NCBI GenBank assembly: GCA_910586435.1
Contig: CAJUGT010000001.1
Coordinates: 1 to 64,000 of the forward strand
Reading direction: 5' to 3'
DNA length: 64,000 nt
Source of the DNA: an uncultured Acetatifactor sp.
GTDB lineage: Bacteria > Bacillota > Clostridia > Lachnospirales > Lachnospiraceae
Shown: one piece after another, positions 8,892 through 18,538 of the stretch
Position numbering within the stretch: the first letter of the stretch is position 1
How the letters are laid out: every line of letters starts with the position of its first letter
Translations under genes and position numbers: made by a program
The notes under the pieces: generated by a model
What the model saw: only the letters and a program-made list of their open reading frames with translations
The model's database searches: none
What the model was told of the DNA's origin: nothing

Positions 8892-11800
8892 ATATCAAAA
8901 TTAATACCGATAACGGCACTGCTGAGCCTTTTACCATTATCTTGTCAAGCAGAGATAAACGACATTTTGGAGAATTATTAAATGTAACAGGTATAAAATA
9001 TATTACTTATCTGAATCACATGCAGGAGCTTTCGTTTAACGTAAACAAATATGTTAATGGAATCAGGGAACGATTATGGGACGAAATAAATAACCTGAGA
9101 CTTGTATATGTAAAAGAGTTAAATACCTATTTTGAAATTAATGTGCTAATAAATGATAATGACTTTAATCTTAAATCTGTCAATGGTATATCTTTATGCG
9201 AATCAGAATTATCCCAGAAACTAATCTATAACCTGGAAATTAACACGGAATTAGATATATCAAGAACAGATTATGAAATAACAAAATTTTTCAATCCAGG
9301 CAATCCTAAAGCGTCGTTACTACATAGAGTGTTGTCTGAAGCTCCTGCCTATAAAATTAAGCATGTTGACGCCTCATTAGCGACTATGCAGCGCAGTTTT
9401 TCTGTGAACGATAAATCTATTTATGATTTTTTAACTGAAGACTGCGCAAACGAGTTTGAGTGTCTGTTTCAATTTGATTCAGTAGACCGAAGTGTTTCCG
9501 TATATGATTTATGTACAGTCTGTAATGATTGTGGGTATCGTGGTAATTTTACAGATTCATGTCCTGTTTGCCATAGCAACAACATTAATTATTTTGGGGA
9601 AGACACAACGATTCTTGTTTCCAGTGATAACTTGACAGATGAAATAACGTTTGAGACTGATGTTGACAATATAAAAAACTGTTTTGTTTTAGAAGCTGGT
9701 GATGATACAATGACTGCGGCTGTTATGTCCTATATTCCAAGCGGAAGAAATAGAATGTTTTATATTCCCCCTGAGCAACAAAAGGATATGCCAGTGGAAC
9801 TTGTAGAAAAAATCAGATCTTATAATTTATTATATGATTCCTCTATAGATAATTACCACAAAATAACAGAACATATTTATGAATGCATAGAGCGTATTAC
9901 ATATCACACATCAAAACTAATGCCCGAAATTACCATTCCGGATACAACAGCCAGCACGGAAGCCGCAAAACTAACCGCCTCTAATCTGAGTCCTCTGTCC
10001 CTCTCTTCTCTTACCTCTTACACATCACTTGCCACAATAAACAGCGCTCTTATTAATTACGCTAAGGTTTTTGTCAGGAGTGGTTTTGTAAAAATAGAAG
10101 TTGACACCTCTTCTTTTCAATTGAATGAAAGTAATGGCACATTTGCTTCTGGTGTCTGGACTGGGCGCTTAAAAGTTACAAGTTATTCTAATAAAGAAGA
10201 TATTGCGTTTTCTGATACTATTTCCATAACTGTTAATGATGACTATCAATCATTTATCAGCGAGAAGATATTAAAGAATATCGCATCCAACAATACCGAT
10301 GATAACAGTGTCTATCATGTCCTTGGGATAAAAGATATTGCGTTTTTTAGGGACACATTAAAGTTATATTGCTTAAACAGGCTTATTTCATTCAGGGATG
10401 CTATCAATAGTGTTTTAAGCATTCTTCTGGAAGCCAACGCTGGAACTGAGGATTCAGAATTATATAGTCCTTTCTATGCGAAATATTATGATAAATTACA
10501 GGTTTGCAATAAAGAAATTACTCTCCGTAAATCAGAAATTGAGTCATGGGAAAAGAAAAAGGAACAATACGAATCCCAAAAGCAGGAAATACAGCGACGT
10601 CTTGATTTTAGAAATTATCTTGGCCCAAGTCTGTATCAAATATTTACCACATATATTAGAGAAAGCAAATATTCTAATTCTAACTATATTTCTGACGGAT
10701 TGTCTGATGAAAAAATCTTTGAGCGTGCCCTTGAGTTTATAGAAACCGCAAGGAAAGAGTTAATTAAGTCAAGCTATTACCAGCACAGTATTCACACTAA
10801 TCTATACAATCTCCTTCTTATGAAGGAATTTTCTCCTATTGTCGATAAATTTCAACTTGGCAATTTCATACGTGTTCGTGTTGATGATAATATCTATCGT
10901 TTGAGGCTTGTGTCATATGAAATCAACTTTGATAGCCTTGGAACTTTAAATACAGATTTTTCAGATATGACAAAAACTGCCCATGGCAGTAATGACATAC
11001 ATGATATTTTAAAACAGGCCAGTTCCATTGCGTCTACCTACTCCTATGTCAGCAAACAGGCATCCAACGGGCACGCTGCCCAAAACACATTGATAAACTT
11101 TGTGAAGGATGGGTTAAACTCAGCCTTGGTGAATATTAAGAATAACAACAATGAAGAGATTCTATTAGACAAAAATGGATTGATAGCTCAGAGCTATGAC
11201 GATATAACTGGTGATTACAGTCCAGAAAAATTGCGGTTGACGCACAATTTGCTTGTCTATACATCAGATAATTTCAAGACAGTTAGGTGCGCATTGGGAA
11301 AGCATGATTATTATAAATATGTCAATGATGTGTTATCAAAGTATACAGATTATGGATTAACTGCGGATTTTGTTACAGCAGGCGTGGTAAACGGATCACA
11401 GATTATCGCCGGAAACATTTATTCGGCAAATTACTCCGCCGCTGATAATAAAGGGACAAAAATATGCCTGGACAATGGAAATTTCACATTGGGCGATGGA
11501 AAGATTGTATATGACGGCAAGGTATTAAAAATAAAAGGTGTGGAGATTGACTGGAGTACAACAAATGAATCCCAAAGCATGTGGGCGAAAATAAACGCAA
11601 ACGCAGACTCCATTATTGCCGAGTATAACAGGGCAACAAATGAAGAGGGGAGACTATCAGGGTTACTTTCTGTAGCGGCTGATGAAATTAAAGCTGAGGT
11701 TACAAGGGCGACTAATGAAGAGGGGCGGCTATCGTCGTTGATTTCCACAACTGCTGATGGTATTACCGCTAAAGTTAAAGAAATAGAAAAAAGGGGGGAC

Positions 11801-12607
11801 GAGCTTTCATCGTCATTGGAAATGACTTCAAAGAAAATTGACCTCAAAGTGTCACAAGGGGAAATATCATCCATGATTAGCCAGGAATCTGACAAGATTA
11901 CTATAACATCCAACAGGTTAAGTATACAATCCGACTATTTTACTTTATCAGAGGATGGTACGATAACGGCAAACAGTGCGCTGATAGGCGGACTAACTGT
12001 CACAGAAAACAGTTTTGGCACGGTTGATGATATAATCAGCATTCATAAAACAGGGGATTGGGCATTGCGTATTGGGGAAAGGATATCTTGCGAACATGAA
12101 ATGTCATGGGATTACCCTCAAGACCAATTTGAAATGTGCGTGGGACATGAAGGAAATATATACGCCCAATATACTGTTGTTAAAGGTCTTCACATAATGG
12201 ATCGTGAGGAAAACGAATGGGGTTCTATCAGCATGTTGGGGAAAAGTTTTATATTTGATCCTTCTGTTGATGAATTTCCTCAAGTGAATGGCAGGCCAGT
12301 CAATGGCCCATCTATTGCTTATGTAGAAATCATTGAGAGTGATGATGGTGAAACTGAAACCTATATCCGTCAGAAAGTAAGGTCATCTGTATCTATCTGG
12401 GCTGATGAATGGGGATTGGCTATCAGGGCTGATGAAGGAGAGATAAATTTTTACCCGGATAGCTCAGGGCTGTCACCCAAAAACCGATGCAATTTTTACA
12501 TCCCCGCCTACTTTAAATCCGATGTATATATTCATGGCAAAAAAGCCCTTACATCCGCAAACTTTTCCTATGATGAATCCACACAGACTTTAAATATTTT
12601 ATTATGA
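8888..12607 (+). CDS. Phage tail-associated protein (Tal / endopeptidase-tail type)
   Basis: 1239 residues from ATG 8888, which overlaps the Dit stop codon; the longer frame from 8837 lies inside Dit. The N-terminal 350 residues fit the gp27/Tal-type hub that follows Dit at the baseplate. It contains an unusual four-Cys zinc ribbon at Cys212, Cys215, Cys224 and Cys227 (Cys209 is also nearby). The middle is helical. The C-terminal third has repeated 'RATNEEGRLS' coiled-coil units and strand-rich sequence as in phage minor structural or fibre proteins. Expected role: plugging the tail tube and contacting the cell surface. Peptidase catalytic residues could not be assigned by eye. Confidence 0.8.
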   Translation: MNIKINTDNGTAEPFTIILSSRDKRHFGELLNVTGIKYITYLNHMQELSFNVNKYVNGIRERLWDEINNLRLVYVKELNTYFEINVLINDNDFNLKSVNGISLCESELSQKLIYNLEINTELDISRTDYEITKFFNPGNPKASLLHRVLSEAPAYKIKHVDASLATMQRSFSVNDKSIYDFLTEDCANEFECLFQFDSVDRSVSVYDLCTVCNDCGYRGNFTDSCPVCHSNNINYFGEDTTILVSSDNLTDEITFETDVDNIKNCFVLEAGDDTMTAAVMSYIPSGRNRMFYIPPEQQKDMPVELVEKIRSYNLLYDSSIDNYHKITEHIYECIERITYHTSKLMPEITIPDTTASTEAAKLTASNLSPLSLSSLTSYTSLATINSALINYAKVFVRSGFVKIEVDTSSFQLNESNGTFASGVWTGRLKVTSYSNKEDIAFSDTISITVNDDYQSFISEKILKNIASNNTDDNSVYHVLGIKDIAFFRDTLKLYCLNRLISFRDAINSVLSILLEANAGTEDSELYSPFYAKYYDKLQVCNKEITLRKSEIESWEKKKEQYESQKQEIQRRLDFRNYLGPSLYQIFTTYIRESKYSNSNYISDGLSDEKIFERALEFIETARKELIKSSYYQHSIHTNLYNLLLMKEFSPIVDKFQLGNFIRVRVDDNIYRLRLVSYEINFDSLGTLNTDFSDMTKTAHGSNDIHDILKQASSIASTYSYVSKQASNGHAAQNTLINFVKDGLNSALVNIKNNNNEEILLDKNGLIAQSYDDITGDYSPEKLRLTHNLLVYTSDNFKTVRCALGKHDYYKYVNDVLSKYTDYGLTADFVTAGVVNGSQIIAGNIYSANYSAADNKGTKICLDNGNFTLGDGKIVYDGKVLKIKGVEIDWSTTNESQSMWAKINANADSIIAEYNRATNEEGRLSGLLSVAADEIKAEVTRATNEEGRLSSLISTTADGITAKVKEIEKRGDELSSSLEMTSKKIDLKVSQGEISSMISQESDKITITSNRLSIQSDYFTLSEDGTITANSALIGGLTVTENSFGTVDDIISIHKTGDWALRIGERISCEHEMSWDYPQDQFEMCVGHEGNIYAQYTVVKGLHIMDREENEWGSISMLGKSFIFDPSVDEFPQVNGRPVNGPSIAYVEIIESDDGETETYIRQKVRSSVSIWADEWGLAIRADEGEINFYPDSSGLSPKNRCNFYIPAYFKSDVYIHGKKALTSANFSYDESTQTLNILL

Positions 12608-12626
12608 CGAAAGGCGGTGGTGAATT

Positions 12627-13298
12627 ATGGCTTTATTCATTGACAACATAGGAATCCCCACAGACGCCTGTGTCTCCATGGGCGGCAAATCGGTTGAAAG
12701 AATTATGGTTACAAAAAATAATATAAGTACCATTGTATGGGAAAAACTTACGGATAAATATATTTGGGAGTCAGGGGAACCTTCTCAAGGGCATTTCCCT
12801 GTTGTGTCAAACCAGTTTCAGAACCCGGAAGAAGGAATCATTACCTATATTGAGGGCTTCAACAAAAATATTGACGGAAACGCTGACGCCGATTTTTGTT
12901 TCGATTACAGAAATGGATGCTATGGAATGCATTTTCAACATCTAAACGCCGACAAAGAGTCTGGTGATTTTAATTGTATGATGGTAATCAAAATTGACAC
13001 AAATGGTTACTCTTCCATTTGTCTGAAAGGTTTCATTTATACACCAGAAGGACAAAAAGAAAGCGGCGCCCAGACTTTCTGGATTGATGGGAATAAGACA
13101 GATGCCAATGGCGTTTCCTCACGCCTGGACATGGAATTATTCTCAAACCAGGAATATACCATTGATGTGTCAGTCCTGGAAGAAGTGGAGTTAATGTTCC
13201 TGTTTAAGGCTTCTACTTGGGGAAGCGGGGACGAGGGGACACCCACCATAGATTGCGATATTGGGCTTTATCTGGAATATATCTGCTTGAAGAAATAG
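12627..13298 (+). CDS. Phage baseplate/tail protein of unknown family
   Basis: 223 residues, ribosome site GGCGGTGGTG just upstream, 19 bases after the Tal gene. The N-terminal 45 residues ('GIPTDACVSMGGKSVERIMVTKNNISTIVWE') act as a short attachment segment like those in baseplate accessory proteins. The remainder is Asp/Gly/Ser-rich and beta-strand-rich, like a carbohydrate-binding jelly roll, with a C-terminal strand ending in 'LYLEYICLKK'. Position between Tal and the tail fibre suggests a receptor-binding or spacer baseplate subunit. Family not recognised. Confidence 0.7.
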   Translation: MALFIDNIGIPTDACVSMGGKSVERIMVTKNNISTIVWEKLTDKYIWESGEPSQGHFPVVSNQFQNPEEGIITYIEGFNKNIDGNADADFCFDYRNGCYGMHFQHLNADKESGDFNCMMVIKIDTNGYSSICLKGFIYTPEGQKESGAQTFWIDGNKTDANGVSSRLDMELFSNQEYTIDVSVLEEVELMFLFKASTWGSGDEGTPTIDCDIGLYLEYICLKK

Positions 13299-13350
13299 CC
13301 CATGATTTTAGGAACAATAAATCAAATACTCAAATAGAAAAGGAATCAAG

Positions 13351-15810
13351 ATGAATAATACAAGATATTTAGAGTTGGACTTTTACAGGACGAGCTATCA
13401 ATCTGTAAAAGCACATCAATGTGACAAAAACACACGATTTATTGAAGTTACTTGTGTCAATGACGCTTCTGTGTTTCCATTAAATCCAGAAACCATGACC
13501 TGTTATTTCAGGCTTATTACCCCGGATAACAGGCGTGTGTGGAAGGAGGAGACAATTCAGCGAAATGGCACTGTTTTAATCTCCCTAGAGGAAAGTATGC
13601 TGCTTTCTTCAGGAGTCGGCAAGGCAGAACTGAACATTTATGAATTAGGAACTCAAAAACTGCTTTCCACCATGCCTTTTGACCTAATCATTATAAAAAA
13701 TGTTTATGACAATTCTGTGCTTGAAAGCTCTGATGAATTTAGCGCTTTAAATGATTTGCTCTTTAAAGCCCATGGGTTATTTGAGACACTGAAAGCACAC
13801 ATCAGCAATTTTATGAACCCGCATAAAGTTGACAAGGCCCAGGTAGGGCTTGGGAAGGCCGATAATACGGCCGATATTGATAAAAATGTAAACAGCGCCA
13901 AAAAACTTACAACTGCCAGAAACATTAACGGCACATCCTTTAATGGCACCTCTGATATTATTACTGATAAGTGGGGAAAATCAAGAACCGTGAGATTGTC
14001 AGGGGATGTATCCGCAAGCAAGGCAATTGACGGAGGTTCTGATGTGGATATAGCCGTAGAAGTAAAAGATAATTCCCACAGCCATATAACCAGTAATATA
14101 TCCGATTTGACAGATTTTACACAGACTGCCATATCAAACCATAATACATCCTCTTCCACCCATAACGATATCCGAAACTTAATCTCAGTAATTACAACCA
14201 GGTTAAACACTTTGGCGGACAGCGACGATACCACCTTAGACCAGTTAAGTGAAATTGTGGCGTATATTAAGTCCAATCGAAGTTTAATTCAGAATATAAC
14301 AACAAATAAAGTGAATGTGTCCGACATTGTTAATAACCTTACTTCCACCTTCACAAATAAGCCCTTATCCGCAAAAATGGGTTATGACCTGGCTAATGGG
14401 AGCGCAAGGGATAATACAAAGCTTCCTTTGTCCGGTGGGGCGATGACTGGCCCATTAAATTTTATGAATAATGGTTGGAACAGGGTTGGGGATGACGCAG
14501 AGTTTGGCGATCACAATAGCCTTGGCGGAATCGGAATAAGGGGGGTAAACGGAACCACAAGATTAAATTTTTTGCAAACGGGCAGCAATACAAATTATAA
14601 ATCAATCACGTATGATGGAGCGACTTTATTTTTGGATGGCAATTGCAGGGACGCTGACACTGTGGACGGAAAACATGCCAGTGACATTATAGGTCTGATA
14701 CCAAGCAGCATAGCGTCTTATGTAACAGCGCATAAAGAAGAACTTAGAGGCCCCCAGGGCCCCAAAGGTGATACGGGGGCAAGAGGGGCTACAGGCGCAA
14801 CAGGCGCTCAGGGACCTAAAGGCAATACGGGCGCCACGGGGCCTCAAGGACCCCAAGGCCCCCAGGGTCCTAAAGGTGACAAAGGAGATCCCGCAACTAA
14901 TACATGGCGAACATGTCAGGACAATCTAAACTCACAAAGCACAGTGGACTGCCTATCAGCCAAACAAGGATACCTACTGGCAAGAGGCTCTGCCAGGGAT
15001 AATACAAAATTGCCTTTATCTGGAGGTAAACTCACAGGGAACTTAAATATTGGCGATAAACTATGGCTTGACGCCAACAACGAAGGGGGCAATGTAAAGT
15101 TTGCCGCTCCGGACGGGACACAGTGGGAGATGGACGCTTATAATGGAAACCTGCGGATATTCACCCACGCAAATAATGTAAAAACTGGCTTTACCATAGA
15201 CAAAGCAGGAAGAGTGAGGTTTGATAGCGGGTGCTACGATTTTGTTGCATTAGCAAGAGATAGGATATTTATTGAGTTTCAGAGTGCTGTCGCCAATACA
15301 CCGTCTTTTGGCAGCATTCACCGTGGTAGCGGTGTCAATCAAGATATGTTTTGGGATTGCTATCAAGGCTCTATATACTTAAGGGTTGGTACTGGTGCCG
15401 AAGGCGTAGGCATCCAGGACACATCGGCAAAGTTCAAGCCTATTTTTGCCAGCGCCTTTACAGTAAACTCTTCTAAACGTTACAAGGAGCACATCAGCCC
15501 CATTACAGACAGTAGAGCCAAAGCAATACTGGATGTGGATGTAGTCACTTATGACTATAGGGACGGCGTAGTGTCTGAAGAGAGCCGATATGACCGTACA
15601 GGCGTTGAGGCGGAAAAAGTGGCGCAAATCATACCTGAAGTAGTTACATACAAAGCAATCGAAGGTGAAAAGGTGCCTGACGGAGTGGATTATTCCCGGT
15701 TTGTGCCCTATATTATCAAAACCATTCAAATACAGCAAAAACAGTTGGATGCTCAGAAAGAACAGATAGAAAGAATGGAGAAGGAAATAAATAGTCTAAA
15801 GAATTTATGA
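13351..15810 (+). CDS. Tail fibre: BppU-like head, collagen repeats, S74 chaperone
   Basis: 819 residues. Residues 1-115 resemble the BppU/DUF2479 N-terminal domain that attaches upper-baseplate proteins. The centre holds two copies of a tail-fibre motif ending 'ARDNTKLPLSGG' (about residues 350 and 548). A collagen-like Gly-X-Y tract spans about residues 467-514. The C-terminus (about 709-819) is an intramolecular chaperone of the S74 type beginning 'NSSKRYKEHI', which trimerises fibres and then cleaves itself off using a Ser-Lys dyad, and ends in a coiled coil. Role: trimeric host-recognition fibre. A strong terminator follows, making this the last gene of the late operon. No holin or lysin lies between it and the prophage end. 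Confidence 0.9.
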   Translation: MNNTRYLELDFYRTSYQSVKAHQCDKNTRFIEVTCVNDASVFPLNPETMTCYFRLITPDNRRVWKEETIQRNGTVLISLEESMLLSSGVGKAELNIYELGTQKLLSTMPFDLIIIKNVYDNSVLESSDEFSALNDLLFKAHGLFETLKAHISNFMNPHKVDKAQVGLGKADNTADIDKNVNSAKKLTTARNINGTSFNGTSDIITDKWGKSRTVRLSGDVSASKAIDGGSDVDIAVEVKDNSHSHITSNISDLTDFTQTAISNHNTSSSTHNDIRNLISVITTRLNTLADSDDTTLDQLSEIVAYIKSNRSLIQNITTNKVNVSDIVNNLTSTFTNKPLSAKMGYDLANGSARDNTKLPLSGGAMTGPLNFMNNGWNRVGDDAEFGDHNSLGGIGIRGVNGTTRLNFLQTGSNTNYKSITYDGATLFLDGNCRDADTVDGKHASDIIGLIPSSIASYVTAHKEELRGPQGPKGDTGARGATGATGAQGPKGNTGATGPQGPQGPQGPKGDKGDPATNTWRTCQDNLNSQSTVDCLSAKQGYLLARGSARDNTKLPLSGGKLTGNLNIGDKLWLDANNEGGNVKFAAPDGTQWEMDAYNGNLRIFTHANNVKTGFTIDKAGRVRFDSGCYDFVALARDRIFIEFQSAVANTPSFGSIHRGSGVNQDMFWDCYQGSIYLRVGTGAEGVGIQDTSAKFKPIFASAFTVNSSKRYKEHISPITDSRAKAILDVDVVTYDYRDGVVSEESRYDRTGVEAEKVAQIIPEVVTYKAIEGEKVPDGVDYSRFVPYIIKTIQIQQKQLDAQKEQIERMEKEINSLKNL

Positions 15811-15830
15811 TATAAATGTGATTGTTTCAT

Positions 15831-15871
15831 AATAGGGCAGAAGAGGTTAAATCTCTTCTGCCCTATTTTTT
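15831..15871 (+). terminator. Strong terminator of the phage late operon
   Basis: A 15-bp perfect stem pairs 15831-15845 with 15853-15867 (arm AATAGGGCAGAAGAG) around a 7-nt loop and continues into a T-run. It lies 20 bases after the tail-fibre stop. From here to about 15990 there is only AT-rich sequence with no gene. Confidence 0.95.
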
Positions 15872-15957
15872 ACGACTTTAATAATTCTGATAACAAGATT
15901 TGAACTTATCTAGGACACCGAACGCCTACCAGAAAAACATCATATAGGATTGTTTTC

Positions 15958-16197
15958 TTATACAAATGTTTGTTTACTTGCTTTACCTTTTTTGTTTTTC
16001 AGACCGCATACATGGGTGCCATGTCCATTGTTGTCATACATATGGTTTCTATGTCCTACAAAGTCTCGAAATTCTACCATTCTCCCCATCAAATCCGGAT
16101 GACTGCTCAATCCTGTATCCAACACTGCAATTGTCACGCCACTGCCATCTATTCCACTCTCCACATTTCCTGCCACCATTTTTCTCACACGCTGCAT
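15958..16197 (-). pseudogene. 5' fragment of a subtilisin-like protease, cut by the prophage
   Basis: The 79-residue frame encodes the start of an S8 serine protease of the AprX type: 'VTIAVLDTG' with the catalytic Asp (about residue 27) and 'NGHGTHVCG' with the catalytic His. Homology stops after that motif and is replaced by 14 unrelated residues and a stop; the oxyanion-Asn and catalytic-Ser regions are missing. A full family member has about 300 residues. The break coincides with the end of the phage-type sequence, so prophage integration is the likely cause and the 3' part should lie beyond the left prophage end, outside the window. The ATG follows directly on the terminator of the upstream surface-protein gene, whose stem supplies the AGGA ribosome site. 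Confidence 0.85.
15990..16010. other. Approximate prophage attachment junction (attR or attL)
   Basis: The protease homology is lost within the codons after the 'HGTHVCG' motif (about 15998-16003) while phage-type AT-rich sequence begins on the left. The exact core cannot be fixed because the other junction is outside the window. A core inside a conserved coding motif is typical of phage integration by large serine recombinases, but no integrase is visible here. Confidence 0.6.
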
Positions 16198-16200
16198 AAT

Positions 16201-16249
16201 AAAAAAGTTCCTGGCATATACTTTTACTCCATTGTATGCCAGGAACTTT
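16201..16249 (-). terminator. Terminator of the surface-protein operon
   Basis: A 15-bp perfect inverted repeat (16204-16218 with 16235-16249, arm AAAGTTCCTGGCATA) is followed on the minus strand by TTTTTT. It ends the transcript of the LRR gene at 16270. Its 3' arm also supplies the ribosome site of the interrupted protease gene, whose ATG is 4 bases past the T-run. Confidence 0.9.
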
Positions 16250-16269
16250 CCCTATGTTCACTTTCCCAT

Positions 16270-18417
16270 TTATCTATTGATTCCCTGTCTTTTCTTACAC
16301 CTTGCCAGGAAAAGAATCAGCCCAGTCAATATTGCCCCAATACCAATCCACACTTCCATCCGCTGCCACAAAGGGCCTTTATTTACTGCTTCTTCCCCCT
16401 GCAACAGGTATGGGTCAGATTTTATATCGCCCGGCGCAGCATTCTGGTTTGCCATAGACACCTCTGTTTCAATGGGCGCTGCCGTAGCCGAATCCCCTGT
16501 TCCATATAACGCAAGCTGCGATACATAATTTAACCGAAACCGTATTACATCCCTTCCATTGTCAGAGCTTTGCTCCAAAGGAATATCCACTGCCTGACCG
16601 TTTCTGTCCAGTCCCAAAAGCCTCAGTCTCTGCCCTTTCAAAGAATCCGGCACCGGCAAAGTCACTGTCAACGCCTGCGTCCCCAAATCCGTCAGCGGAA
16701 TCATGCTATCATCCACGAATTCCAGATCGTATAAAATTCCGTTTACCGGCATTGATTCCTGGAACGCGCGTAAGAACGCCTCTTCCATTTCCTTACTTTC
16801 CTGCAAAGCGCCAAAGGAAAGTATGTAGCTTTTGTCTGCTTCTTCCAGCACTGCCGATATGCTGCCATCCATACCTGACACCACAACCCCCGGTGTCTGT
16901 ACCAAATCACTTTCATATTCACGATACTCTCTGTTAGAAAGTCTCGAAGCAGAACTTTCATAGGTATGCTCCGGCTCCTCCCCCTGGTAATTCAGCCATA
17001 CATTGTCAAAGGCTTTTATCCCCAATTTCTTTATGGATGAGGGCAAAGTGACACTGCTCATCAAAGTACTGATTCCACTGAAAGCCCTGTCCTTAATTTC
17101 CTCCACACCCTGCCCAAAACGAATTTGCCTTAACTGACTGCATCCTTCAAAAGCCCCTTCTCCAACAACACGAAGACTATCCGGAAACGATACACTCTTT
17201 ATCTCCTCATGATCTTTAAATGCTTCCCCCGCAATGACACGTACTCCCTCAGGAATCTCCACATTCAGAAAACTTCCTCTGTACGCAATCAGTACGCCTC
17301 CTTCTATCAGAAAATCCCCCTCACCAGTTTGACCGGATAGGAAATTCTCAACCCATGGCGTATATGAAAATGCTTTTGGCTCCACACACATGACTGTATC
17401 AGGAAGCATGACACTTCCCAGTGACCCACAATGGTAAAACGCGCCATAACCTATCCGCTCTGTTCCCTTTGGCAACGATACCGCGGACAGAGAACTTCTG
17501 GCAAAGGAAAGCTGTCCAATCTCTCTGATTCCTTCAGGCAATGCCAGACTTACCAAACCCATATTGCCATAATATGCCTGGTCTGCCACCACTTCCCCGT
17601 CCACAATCGTATATTTTGGTATTCTTCCGCTTCCCATCATATCCGCAAGCGGGGGCATTTCCGGCTCGGATATACCGTCATATACCGGCAATACCCATCC
17701 ATTCATGAGAAAGACCGCTTTGTTGTTCACAATCTGTGTACTTCCCAGCATGGCCTCCACCGGTTCAGGTGTGGGCGCAGGGGTCTCAGCCGGAATCTCT
17801 GAAGGGCCGGGGACATATGTTTGCTCAAATTCCTCCCGTTCCTTCTGACGCTGATGAAAGGCTTCCGCATAATCCGCTGCTATGGTATGTTCTTCAGCAT
17901 GTATGGTAAGATTCTCACAGCCGTCAAAAGCCGTCTCATGTATTGTCACCGTCTGACCGGGAATACTGATATCCGTCATGTTACTACAATTCCCAAATGC
18001 CTGAATGCCAATACTTGTGACATTTTCTGGAATTGTCATCTGCTTTAGACCTTCACATCCGGCAAAAGCATAATCCCCCACCTCAGTGAGGCCCGTTCCC
18101 AGAACCACCGTATCCAGGTTATCACATCCCCAGAAGGCATAAGGATCTATACGTTTCACAGACTTGGGAATCACCACCAGCTCTATATCCTTATTGTTCT
18201 CAAATGCCCCCCGGCCTATAACCTCCACCGTTTCCGGAAGCGTCACATTGGTATCCGGCCCACGATATTTAACCAAAGTAGCTCCACTCATCTTAAAATC
18301 GGTAGAATATGCCGCATCTGCCTTCCACACAGGAAACTGACTAATTACCAGTGCCAGCAAAATCATCAGCACTCCCGAAAAGCGCAATTTTCTCACTAAT
18401 ATATGTCCTCGTTTCAT
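16270..18417 (-). CDS. BspA-type leucine-rich-repeat membrane-anchored surface protein
   Basis: 715 residues. A signal peptide covers about residues 10-36. Several BspA/LRR_5 units follow ('I.IGRGAFENN..L', 'IP..V..I...AF.GC..L'), interrupted by a Pro/Glu/Thr stretch near residues 200-220. A domain near 520-640 resembles the one that precedes the C-terminus of the neighbouring protein. The C-terminus is one transmembrane helix and a positive tail (about 690-715) with no LPXTG motif, so it should stay membrane-anchored rather than sortase-linked. GGGGGT precedes the ATG. It is the last gene of the sortase operon. BspA-like proteins bind host matrix or other bacteria; the ligand here is unknown. 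Confidence 0.88.
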   Translation of the reverse strand: MKRGHILVRKLRFSGVLMILLALVISQFPVWKADAAYSTDFKMSGATLVKYRGPDTNVTLPETVEVIGRGAFENNKDIELVVIPKSVKRIDPYAFWGCDNLDTVVLGTGLTEVGDYAFAGCEGLKQMTIPENVTSIGIQAFGNCSNMTDISIPGQTVTIHETAFDGCENLTIHAEEHTIAADYAEAFHQRQKEREEFEQTYVPGPSEIPAETPAPTPEPVEAMLGSTQIVNNKAVFLMNGWVLPVYDGISEPEMPPLADMMGSGRIPKYTIVDGEVVADQAYYGNMGLVSLALPEGIREIGQLSFARSSLSAVSLPKGTERIGYGAFYHCGSLGSVMLPDTVMCVEPKAFSYTPWVENFLSGQTGEGDFLIEGGVLIAYRGSFLNVEIPEGVRVIAGEAFKDHEEIKSVSFPDSLRVVGEGAFEGCSQLRQIRFGQGVEEIKDRAFSGISTLMSSVTLPSSIKKLGIKAFDNVWLNYQGEEPEHTYESSASRLSNREYREYESDLVQTPGVVVSGMDGSISAVLEEADKSYILSFGALQESKEMEEAFLRAFQESMPVNGILYDLEFVDDSMIPLTDLGTQALTVTLPVPDSLKGQRLRLLGLDRNGQAVDIPLEQSSDNGRDVIRFRLNYVSQLALYGTGDSATAAPIETEVSMANQNAAPGDIKSDPYLLQGEEAVNKGPLWQRMEVWIGIGAILTGLILFLARCKKRQGINR

Positions 18418-18538
18418 AATCTACCCCCACAAAAGCATATGGCGCATGGCATACCGCCCTGCGCCATATCCACTCCTGGCTGATGCCCAATATCATCAAT
18501 CCATTTGTTACGGTACAGACACATCACTTACTCTGATT

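Noticed and set aside
11738..11753. Another CCACAA hairpin within the tail-associated gene
   Set aside because: It has a 4-bp stem, lies in conserved coding sequence and lacks the loop arrangement of the other hairpins.
13351..15810. Diversity-generating retroelement target in the tail fibre
   Set aside because: No template repeat, variable repeat or reverse transcriptase was seen in the window.
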